DNA from: JBEKHI01 sp050012355
Lineage (GTDB): Bacteria; Actinomycetota; Actinomycetes; Streptosporangiales; Streptosporangiaceae
NCBI GenBank assembly: GCA_050012355.1
Contig: JBEKHI010000058.1
Location: 1-27,606 of the forward strand
Length of the DNA stretch: 27,606 nucleotides
Direction: 5' to 3'
Below, piece by piece: positions 27,201 through 27,606 of the stretch. The notes below the pieces were generated by a model that did not search any database, had not been told where the DNA came from, and saw only the letters and a program-made list of their open reading frames with translations. Position 1 is the first letter of the stretch; each line of letters starts with the position of its first letter. A program made the position numbers and the translations under genes.

Positions 27201-27606
27201 GACCCGGCAGGAGCAAACTGCGCGGAAGCGGGAGGTTGTGCTGGAACGGGTCCTGGGTGGCGGGGATAGTGCGCGTGGTATAGGGGGCGACCCGGTGAGC
27301 GTGCTGCTGTCGGTGACCGCGGGGGCTGTGGGGGTGCGAGAGCGGCTGGCGGCGGTGGTGGTGCTGGACGGGCTGGGGGAGGGGCCGGAGGGGTTGTTCG
27401 GCCGGGGCGGGGTGCAGGCTGCGCGGCTGGAGGGGCTGGTGGGTGCGGGTCCGCTGCGGCCGGTGGTGGCGGCGGCGCTGCGGCGGCTGTTCCGGGGCGG
27501 CTGGGAGGCGCTGAAGCGGGGGGATGTGCGGTCGCGGCAGGCAGCGGCGGGGGTGTTCGACCCGGACATGCTGACGACGGCGCTGGAGGGCGACCAGCCC
27601 GGGCAG
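1..27606 (+). CDS. Giant modular cysteine-free protein, internal fragment (both ends outside window)
   Basis: Frame 1 is open through the whole window: 9,202 codons, no stop, third positions strongly G/C. Start and stop lie outside, so no start, ribosome binding site or signal peptide can be assigned. The translation alternates folded-looking domains with Pro/Ala/Gly/Glu-rich linkers, and several domains recur many kilobases apart, so this is a true modular protein and not chance openness. No Cys codon (TGC/TGT) occurs in frame. Recognisable parts are three OTU-like domains with Ser at the nucleophile position, three caspase-like segments without the catalytic Cys, one metzincin-like zinc peptidase, four helical GGRAA-type repeats, two WLATE modules and two long beta-rich blocks. 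I saw no PKS or NRPS signatures. The overall plan suggests a giant actinomycete protein related to polymorphic toxins or their processing proteins. Cellular role, secretion route and partners cannot be read from this fragment. Confidence 0.96.
90..132 (+). repeat. 24-bp tandem direct repeat in linker
   Basis: The 19 bases CGCGGCTGGTCAGCAGAGT occur exactly at 90-108 and again at 114-132, a 24-bp period that is in frame (8 codons). Both encode Ala-Ala-Gly-Gln-Gln-Ser. This is a recent in-frame slippage or duplication event in a linker. Confidence 0.9.
295..750 (+). other. WLATE module, copy 1 (protein domain, unknown function)
   Basis: Residues 99-250. The order of conserved pieces is an initial Trp, a helix with EQxAL, a basic residue then PLMPVPV, a Gly-rich turn, GKPF, a long helical part, then IEVMLDDG and a final strand pair ending GGWLATE. 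The same order with the same spacing occurs at 14080-14526. The last 54 residues align without gaps: LxxLA, then IxVMLxDG, then a T-x-L-x-V/I strand and WLATE. I do not recognise the family. Its position after a linker and before helical and OTU-like segments suggests a repeated scaffold or substrate-like unit. No catalytic residues are evident. Confidence 0.75.
760..1700 (+). other. Helical region with FEQQV...DWVD motif
   Basis: Residues 254-567 are mostly helix-forming, with many Glu, Arg, Leu and Ala and few strand-like stretches. Within it, residues 424-457 (bases 1270-1371) carry FEQQV, then GLPTQDWVD, then a Tyr-containing helix with LAQL. A close relative of this piece lies at 17836-17940, also upstream of an OTU-like domain. 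The end of the region (about 1630-1690) is a Lys/Gly/Glu linker leading into OTU-like copy 1. No enzymatic motif is visible. Confidence 0.6.
1702..2145 (+). other. OTU-like domain, copy 1; Ser replaces Cys and Arg replaces His
   Basis: Residues 568-715. OTU peptidases usually have a D-x-C-[FL]-[FY]-x-[AS]-[LV] nucleophile motif, then helices, a LGLNLxV-type strand before a turn, and a late hydrophobic strand leading to catalytic H-[YF]. Here the order is DPDSFFRSLLVVAE (Ser576 at the Cys position), LRRFLAVRF, FLGLNLLVFTEEG, then LLWAADLPGRYVAL (Arg710 at the His position). The 134-residue distance between the two sites matches copies 2 and 3 (133 and 118). Both catalytic residues are absent, so this copy should be inactive as a peptidase. 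The OTU assignment rests on motif order, not on a search. Confidence 0.6.
2185..2814 (+). repeat. 210-residue helical unit, tandem copy 1
   Basis: Residues 729-938. An Ala/Arg/Glu-rich helical, probably coiled-coil unit begins NPVAEAAATLADA and contains ALAWARTVAEAMRAAEADA, ALGAAPHWVFGADA and LAAQMGRLAHAM. The next 630 bases repeat it in the same frame. Its DNA is very close to copy 2 in the core: around 2335-2390 and 2968-3025 I count a single difference over more than 50 bases. No transmembrane or catalytic motif is seen. Confidence 0.9.
2815..3430 (+). repeat. 210-residue helical unit, tandem copy 2
   Basis: Residues 939-1143. It starts DPVAEAAATLADA exactly 630 bases after the start of copy 1 and keeps ALAWARTVAEAMRAAEADA, MGAAPHWVFGADA and LAAQLGRLAHAM. 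It differs by a short insertion after GADAEQDA (the run EAEQRTQNW) and by a more Ala-rich end. The region after it (3430-3600) continues as an Ala/Arg-rich helix without repeating. Confidence 0.9.
3601..4560 (+). other. Beta-rich block A, part 1, with VPAxxT...VVPAEAL segment
   Basis: Residues 1201-1520. Alternating hydrophobic strands (for example VAIPQRVETIQVRKV and the Ile/Pro-rich stretch near 4110-4160) are followed by a segment with YFSVPAATADV (about 4257) and GVYVVPAEALLSF (about 4447). The second segment matches the arrangement at 10500-10640 and 14940-15075, where a strand ending in VP/IP is followed about 35-60 residues later by a strand ending in LPAxAL or LPPN. The end, 4480-4570, is a Pro/Ala linker. 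Function unknown; weakly like the C-terminal half of ADP-ribosyltransferases. Confidence 0.45.
4561..5460 (+). other. Mixed helical and beta region, block A part 2
   Basis: Residues 1521-1820. A helical start (EAEEFHRALLEVSSLVAG) is followed by amphipathic strands: FRMKMRMVAFE near 4907, EYYDLTFSPTF near 5035, WRYVAF near 5164 and YPITVQETLEMYSSV near 5203. A charged helix of about 50 residues follows at 5302-5445 with heptad-like Leu spacing. No recognised domain. Confidence 0.5.
5461..6590 (+). other. Ser-rich beta region, block A part 3, with hydrophobic stretch
   Basis: Residues 1821-2196. A hydrophobic run at about 5650-5720 (ISSLALLPLSSLLIAGTVHV) leads into strands, then into a Ser/Tyr/Gly-rich strand pair at about 5938-6000 (FGYSYSGSLSRSSSVGV). 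The hydrophobic run could be membrane-associated or a buried strand-helix pair; sequence alone does not settle it. The C-terminal part is a helical linker. No enzyme motif is seen. Confidence 0.45.
6591..8990 (+). other. Beta-rich block A, parts 4-5 (repeated strand pattern)
   Basis: Residues 2197-2997. There are several successive beta-rich units of 150-250 residues with similar texture: FTVKFEFFDMVPTGERVRL near 6691, a Thr/Ser-rich turn region near 6900-6945, TITLQVWAEN near 7006, LHLLIQRF near 7510, MRLVVVGYVQTD near 7849, VTLKIGFYN near 8432 and a Gly/Ser-rich loop near 8521-8570. The element F...L....LLTG...V.L near 8383-8450 has a counterpart near 26269-26330 beyond block B, which suggests that these domains share ancestry. 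No catalytic motif is recognised. Confidence 0.45.
8990..9430 (+). other. Caspase-like segment 1, catalytic Cys absent
   Basis: Residues 2998-3143. A strand ending LFVHFDADNQVVL has His3011 in the place of a caspase-type His. It is followed by LNADQLAERIRGL, then GRPILLLGG, then ATRVRKLLGI. In large actinomycete toxin-related proteins I recall a module with the order [strand-H-G], [LxxxELAxxIR], [PhRLLSCxTG], [AxxLAxxLGhxVhAP]. By that alignment the Cys position is Gly3064. If correct, it is a dead caspase-like fold. The assignment is a pattern match from memory. Confidence 0.4.
9560..9990 (+). other. Caspase-like segment 2, catalytic Cys and His absent
   Basis: Residues 3187-3330. PGYVTVAAQSG (His position replaced by Ala or Gln), then DELALAMDQLG, then GALLMIGGAAGHG (Gly3267 at the Cys position), then LAHRLQ and PQIIAPGEV followed by WWRFAPN. 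The order of elements is the same as in segment 1 and fits the recalled module better, particularly the AP turn and the Trp-x-x-Phe-x-Pro end. It should be catalytically inactive. Confidence 0.42.
10000..10320 (+). other. Pro/Ala/Ser-rich linker
   Basis: Residues 3334-3440 are rich in Pro, Ala, Ser and Val with short acidic patches and no secondary-structure pattern. A disordered spacer between caspase-like segment 2 and the next domain. Confidence 0.6.
10321..10690 (+). other. Possible degenerate ADP-ribosyltransferase-like segment
   Basis: Residues 3441-3563. The clearest part is SIALKITIPPGAAIL followed about 20 residues later by ADEEQVWLPPNTLARV. Many bacterial ADP-ribosyltransferases end with a V.VP.G strand and then an E-x-E-[VI]-[LW]-LP strand. 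Here the residue directly before VWLP is Gln, not Glu, so the catalytic Glu appears to be missing unless the register is shifted by one. A similar arrangement is seen near 4257-4485 and 14940-15075. Fold and activity are unproven. Confidence 0.33.
10740..11400 (+). other. Caspase-like segment 3, catalytic Cys replaced by Ala
   Basis: Residues 3580-3800. A helical lead-in (10770-10990) is followed by TVLVYHTTADGTPVIGG with His3682, VSQEVFTRILARL, MVPVAMDPE with Ala3725 at the Cys position, LAYHQAVARLSG, RPLITPEG and GRWILISPNG. The order matches segments 1 and 2. His is retained, Cys is lost. The lead-in contains a His-rich patch near 10820-10865 of unknown meaning. Confidence 0.4.
11400..11541 (+). 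other. Pro/Arg/Gly linker
   Basis: Residues 3801-3847 are Pro-, Ser- and Gly-rich, ending in a run of Gly just before the VVLAP boundary motif. No structure visible. Confidence 0.55.
11542..11625 (+). repeat. VVLAP...SDxSSA boundary motif, copy 1
   Basis: Residues 3848-3875 read VVLAPLTEEGFTGHGGGR and then a short step to SDDGSSA. The same pattern (VVLAP, a Gly-rich stretch, GR, then SDESSA) occurs once more at 18886-18963. Both copies follow a Pro/Gly linker and precede a new folded domain. It may be a spacer, a recognition site for the internal peptidase, or simply a duplicated domain edge. Confidence 0.7.
11640..12000 (+). other. Helical lead-in to GGRAA repeats
   Basis: Residues 3880-4000. 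Short strand PYEAVPIFQA near 11751, then helices with RVLRTGELAQLSQRYRQG and VAQLGELLRGLAQG. It has the helix-turn-helix spacing of the repeats that follow and may be part of the first repeat. Confidence 0.5.
12013..12204 (+). repeat. Helical GGRAA...PxGH repeat, copy 1
   Basis: Residues 4005-4068. Order: VDLLYHLD, FRLFKGTRLLADLDAAL, FEDFLDDEEDGFTGGRAAL, VVDPRGH. The same order recurs at 12523-12741, 13075-13317 and 27361-27537: LF-x-x-x-G-x-L/F then LxxLDxA, an acidic helix, F-x-GGR-[AD]-A, and in the first three a PxGH end. The helix pattern and length recall annexin-type repeats reported in some actinomycete proteins. I could not test that, and no calcium-binding loop is evident. Confidence 0.7.
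12523..12741 (+). repeat. Helical GGRAA...PxGH repeat, copy 2
   Basis: Residues 4175-4247. VVVMEVLEDRDNEELGRLF, TRTGLLETLDRAF, FLEDRFVGGRAAL, FVQPKGH. This is the clearest of the four copies. Preceded by about 105 residues of additional helices (12205-12522), including DPYDIINDLDRYP and TMVLDAAAYLTG, which may belong to the same superhelix. Confidence 0.75.
13075..13317 (+). repeat. Helical GGRAA...PxGH repeat, copy 3
   Basis: Residues 4359-4439. LGMLARGTSDPRNLF, NGGRFLEAVRRAA, LDRFFDEAFEGGRDAA, MLDPEGH. It has a longer loop before the PEGH end than copies 1 and 2. The stretch 12742-13074 before it is helical, with a basic surface (RNRKQLHDWLRGPVRK). Confidence 0.7.
13320..13750 (+). other. 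Mixed alpha/beta segment after the helical repeats
   Basis: Residues 4441-4583. Includes a helix rich in Ala/Glu/Arg (13497-13545), a strand-like RAVLIDDLLPTL, another strand RFTIVFDYGLRQRL and DELGLPLVG. The alternation is Rossmann-like and could be a further degenerate caspase-like segment, but no diagnostic motif is present, so I leave it unnamed. Confidence 0.4.
13750..14070 (+). other. Pro/Gly/Glu linker
   Basis: Residues 4584-4690. Low-complexity, acidic and Gly/Pro-rich, including the 30-bp tandem repeat at 13945-14004. A probably disordered spacer before WLATE module 2. Confidence 0.65.
13945..14004 (+). repeat. 30-bp tandem repeat in linker
   Basis: Two in-frame copies of IEPAGPG plus a charged triplet (EDR at 13945-13974, QER at 13975-14004), period 30 bp. 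The DNA is nearly identical over the first 21 bases. Confidence 0.9.
14080..14526 (+). other. WLATE module, copy 2
   Basis: Residues 4694-4842. Same order as the copy at 295-750: initial Trp, helix, RKGRPLQPVPV, a Gly-rich turn, GQPF, helices with GLSGEQLAALGEEPG, then IDVMLEDG and SWLATE. The two copies are about 13.8 kb apart and have diverged well beyond the tandem 210-residue units, so this duplication is old. Function unknown. Confidence 0.75.
14527..14650 (+). other. Acidic Ala/Gln/Pro linker
   Basis: Residues 4843-4884: Ala-, Gly-, Gln- and Glu-rich, no structure visible. Confidence 0.55.
14651..15130 (+). other. Alpha/beta domain with VPAExT...LLPAKAL pattern
   Basis: Residues 4885-5043. 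Strands LNFVPSAQGAVLFAAP and ETMELVVWSPS are followed by DHLLGFTDPAKAVAAA, a strand GGYLLRVEVPAEQTVALG and, about 35 residues on, GTFLLPAKALHGMQV. The last two elements parallel the ADP-ribosyltransferase-like ending at 10500-10640 and the segment near 4257-4485. The residue before FLLP is Thr, so a catalytic Glu is again missing. Low confidence in the fold. Confidence 0.35.
15131..16640 (+). other. Large helical region with beta end
   Basis: Residues 5044-5547. Mostly helices: LPPAVVRMLGMTAEQL, VREVFEDPRVRDLLTAIARDL, VSVLRDLLLGTALVPT, a Leu/Ala-rich part at 15820-15990 (LLAAALFATSLPADVLGI and IVGLLRAGAQLASHVARV) and ASRRVRRQSDIDEYRQAF. The end, 16370-16540, is beta-like with DGAQQRVRVGELTGDWQVEIPG. 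The hydrophobic helices are broken by charged residues, so I read them as a soluble helical bundle. No family recognised. Confidence 0.45.
16783..17229 (+). other. OTU-like domain, copy 2; Ser at nucleophile position, His kept
   Basis: Residues 5595-5743. APSAFSFFDALARSM has Ser5603 where OTU peptidases have Cys before a [FL]-[FY]-x-A-[LV] helix. Then come helices with AARALSHQVAAALARQ and LLDELAGMLEEG, a Trp-Pro turn, a helix plus strand FGPITLLTPHADD, and the last strand RAYLIWVGRHFEGTRPL with His5736 in the H-[YF] position. The spacing from Ser5603 to His5736 is 133 residues. It aligns along its length with copy 3 from the Trp-Pro turn onward. The Ser-for-Cys change is expected to abolish or strongly reduce peptidase activity. 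Confidence 0.65.
17230..17565 (+). repeat. Helical tail after OTU-like copy 2
   Basis: Residues 5744-5855. Helices with TRQEADTLQIEG, SLEKAYRLAGAQLRHVE, LDAIVDEFFFL, PRRNAVLSEYVEWVRRI and a Trp-Trp end before a Pro-rich run. The same tail follows OTU-like copy 3 (18550-18846), with ARRRNARIAEYTAALRRL and an end at DWWQPAP. OTU-like domain plus tail is thus the duplicated unit. Confidence 0.7.
17566..18150 (+). other. Linker and helical FEQQV...DWVD segment
   Basis: Residues 5856-6050. A basic patch at 17641-17680 (RSRRLRKTVRDG), helices, then FEQQV at 17836 and RDWVDDKLGAAYVELAKL at 17884-17937, matching 1270-1371. The rest is an acidic helical spacer leading into OTU-like copy 3. No enzyme motif. 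Confidence 0.55.
18151..18549 (+). other. OTU-like domain, copy 3; Ser at nucleophile position, His kept
   Basis: Residues 6051-6183. SPVSAFVALAAAIG places Ser6058 at the nucleophile position, LLRELATVLRAGLAWPAEH matches copy 2, ILRIAAETFGPIRLLTY parallels the strand before the turn, and VSLIWAGGHFEVARPL carries His6176. The distance from Ser6058 to His6176 is 118 residues, shorter than copies 1 and 2 because the mid helices are trimmed. Copies 2 and 3 are clearly paralogous by eye; copy 1 is more distant. Confidence 0.65.
18550..18846 (+). repeat. Helical tail after OTU-like copy 3
   Basis: Residues 6184-6282. Homologous to 17230-17565: GQEKAILQTEAGRLSQEF, SFRLQITAIANQIQNLLTQ, ARRRNARIAEYTAALRRLG, then DWWQPAPQPAT into a short linker. 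Helical, no catalytic residues. Confidence 0.7.
18886..18963 (+). repeat. VVLAP...SDxSSA boundary motif, copy 2
   Basis: Residues 6296-6321 read HVVLAPHDGYAGAGYGR and, two residues on, ESDESSA. It matches the motif at 11542-11625 and again sits directly before a new folded domain, here the zinc peptidase. Confidence 0.7.
19060..19970 (+). other. Metzincin-like zinc metallopeptidase domain
   Basis: Residues about 6354-6657. The core motif HEALHPLGLVDE spans residues 6577-6588 (bases 19729-19764). His6577 and His6581 would bind zinc, Glu6578 would be the general base and Asp6587 the third ligand, as in HExxHxxGxxD peptidases such as snapalysin. Met6615 in GIMD (bases 19837-19848) fits a Met-turn 28 residues later. 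Upstream lie strands REFTIRYDPH and ELHVRAEFTG and a long helix (19420-19540), matching the N-terminal sub-domain of that fold. All expected catalytic residues are present, which makes this the one centre in the window that looks competent. It could process the giant chain or act on a partner; the substrate is unknown. Confidence 0.7.
19971..20136 (+). other. Charged helix and linker after the peptidase
   Basis: Residues 6657-6712. A helix with AEDRLHAAQDRLHERLTDDDL is followed by a Pro/Gly/Glu linker. No motif. Confidence 0.5.
20137..20274 (+). repeat. 69-bp tandem repeat, two copies
   Basis: Copy 1 is 20137-20205 and copy 2 is 20206-20274, period 69 bp (23 codons). Each encodes EEFGGPVR, one variable residue, then ETVLSQTETLVS. 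The two copies differ at only a handful of bases, so the duplication is recent. It lies in a linker. Confidence 0.92.
20275..21250 (+). other. Helical region before beta block B
   Basis: Residues 6759-7084. A short Ser/Lys linker leads to long helices: ARLRSLIGVLAVTGERLL, DIFARLITELDMLAGG, LLNAVVGAQIAGLEMLRL, LLGRAELLVPLLGVLP, LLKMRERLANAVEDVWREY and KLQEARYQLERLVIEIEKL. The Leu spacing suggests a helical bundle or coiled coil. No known domain. Confidence 0.5.
21251..23385 (+). other. Beta-rich block B, parts 1-2
   Basis: Residues 7084-7795. Beta-rich units alternate with short basic helices. Visible strands include VEVRLWPLEGRQISNSI near 21391, SYLFSYTARVEVRRV near 21694, SLVFHVDLYPERVRV near 22138, SVIEFRGTLRMSM near 22435, KVYAFVRPGHF near 22969 and GRWAVVTGAYAGLVAS near 23209. 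Texture (Ser/Thr/Tyr/Arg strands with long loops) is like block A. A second hydrophobic stretch lies near 22264-22353 (IPPLLFGVPTNLLRLDWLVL). No enzyme motif. Confidence 0.45.
23389..23439 (+). other. Possible transmembrane segment
   Basis: Residues 7797-7813 read GVLLTVIHIALLVVMAW, 17 residues with one His and no charge, preceded by WWEIP and followed by a Glu-containing helix. It is the most membrane-like stretch I found in the fragment. It could equally be a buried helix. Confidence 0.4.
23530..23900 (+). other. Repeat-bearing linker in block B
   Basis: Residues 7844-7967. Gly/Pro/Glu/Arg-rich spacer containing the 39-bp repeat and ending in a Pro/Gly run before the next beta unit. Confidence 0.6.
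23719..23832 (+). repeat. 39-bp tandem repeat with degenerate flanks
   Basis: Two full copies, 23737-23775 and 23776-23814, each encode GDLKETGGRLRD plus one variable residue (E, then T). Partial copies flank them: GDLGET at 23719-23736 and ASLAET at 23815-23832. The full copies differ at only a few bases. The encoded segment is charged and probably helical. Confidence 0.9.
23901..25670 (+). other. Beta-rich block B, parts 3-4
   Basis: Residues 7968-8557. Units resemble those in block A: PAVYEVILPASITSKQVI near 23923, RVRLPVHLGH near 24490, EIAVSVERG near 24631, ADVRWTIEVKTWHTQRL near 24688, VELDQSVKYRI near 24850, NRMIRIVLKASL near 25159 and TRYRLRFRVGIE near 25228. Lys is more frequent than in the rest of the protein between about 24000 and 24800. 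No catalytic motif is seen. Confidence 0.45.
25671..25860 (+). other. Pro/Ala-rich linker
   Basis: Residues 8557-8620: repeated Pro-Ala, Pro-Gly and Val-Pro-Ala motifs, low complexity, presumably disordered. Confidence 0.65.
25861..26870 (+). other. Mixed alpha/beta domain after block B
   Basis: Residues 8621-8957. Helical first half (LEGLLAEAQARRPGRLEG, LSQLLMPLATAYYTT and LKYLASMRNSLHRASRN), then strands VEAVHVTGRK and TNQVVVASGT, then a helix and HLGMAQVFLGVRYAYG. The element with LLTG and a following strand at 26269-26330 resembles that near 8383-8450 in block A. Function unknown. Confidence 0.45.
26871..27240 (+). other. Pro-rich then Glu/Gln-rich low-complexity linker
   Basis: Residues 8957-9080. 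A Pro/Arg stretch (26865-26935) is followed by a run of Gly-Glu-Gln and Glu-Gln repeats (27010-27075), an acidic Val/Pro region and a Gln/Arg helix. It is the most strongly charged linker in the window and separates block B from the last helical repeat. Confidence 0.7.
27241..27606 (+). other. Helical domain start with GGRAA-type repeat, copy 4 (truncated by window)
   Basis: Residues 9081-9202. Hydrophobic helices (VSVLLSVTAGAVGVRERLAA and a Val-rich helix) precede LFGRGGVQAARLEGL, LRRLFRGGWEALKRGDV and VFDPDML. The LF...G...L, GG-x-x-AL order corresponds to the three repeats at 12013-13317, where the matching piece reads FLEDRFVGGRAAL. The protein continues past base 27606, so more repeats may follow. 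Confidence 0.6.

Noticed and set aside
1..27606. Modular polyketide synthase or nonribosomal peptide synthetase gene
   Set aside because: Size and GC fit, but no ketosynthase, acyltransferase, adenylation, condensation or carrier-protein signatures were seen, and the absence of Cys excludes active ketosynthases.
1..27606. tRNA, rRNA, promoters, terminators, origins, insertion sequences
   Set aside because: The whole window is coding in one frame. I saw no structure that needs another explanation, and no transposase-like sequence.
1..27606. Papain-like toxin deamidase or other Cys-dependent toxin at a module end
   Set aside because: These need a catalytic Cys, and none exists in the window; no matching motif order was found.

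Overview
The window is one piece of a single giant protein-coding gene. Forward frame 1 is open from base 1 to base 27606: 9,202 codons with no stop, no start that can be assigned and no intergenic DNA. Both ends of the gene lie outside the window. The DNA is very GC-rich (about 70% by eye, not computed), with G/C-rich third positions and no TTA codon that I could find in frame. This points to a high-GC actinomycete. I cannot name the genus. The fragment alone would weigh close to 1 MDa.

Layout, with residue number = (base+2)/3. Bases 1-294: Ser/Arg/Gln/Pro-rich linker. 295-750: first copy of a module ending in WLATE. 760-1700: helical. 1702-2145: first OTU-like domain. 2185-3430: 210-residue helical unit duplicated in tandem. 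3601-8990: first beta-rich block. 8990-11400: three segments resembling caspase-like (H...C) modules, plus an ADP-ribosyltransferase-like segment. 11542-13320: boundary motif and three helical repeats ending in a GGRAA...PxGH signature. 13750-14070: linker. 14080-14526: second WLATE module. 14640-16640: further beta and helical segments. 16783-18846: two OTU-like domains, each with a helical tail. 18886-19970: boundary motif again, then a metzincin-like zinc peptidase (HEALHPLGLVDE). 20137-20274: repeat linker. 20360-21250: helical. 21250-25670: second beta-rich block with one membrane-like segment. 25670-26870: linker and a mixed domain. 26880-27240: Glu/Gln-rich linker. 27240-27606: a fourth GGRAA-type repeat.

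The most striking property is that the 9,202 codons include no cysteine codon in frame, where dozens would be expected. This is mirrored inside the domains. Three OTU-like domains, a family of cysteine peptidases, carry Ser where the nucleophile Cys belongs. The caspase-like segments carry Gly or Ala. The one catalytic signature that looks complete is the zinc peptidase, which needs no cysteine. I infer a modular giant protein that has kept cysteine-peptidase folds as non-catalytic scaffolds, or works where thiols are not tolerated. The architecture resembles the very large multidomain proteins of actinomycetes that are loosely grouped with polymorphic toxins. From memory, some database names for these refer to a 'lonely Cys' domain, but I could not check that. 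All domain names are by motif recognition and unverified.
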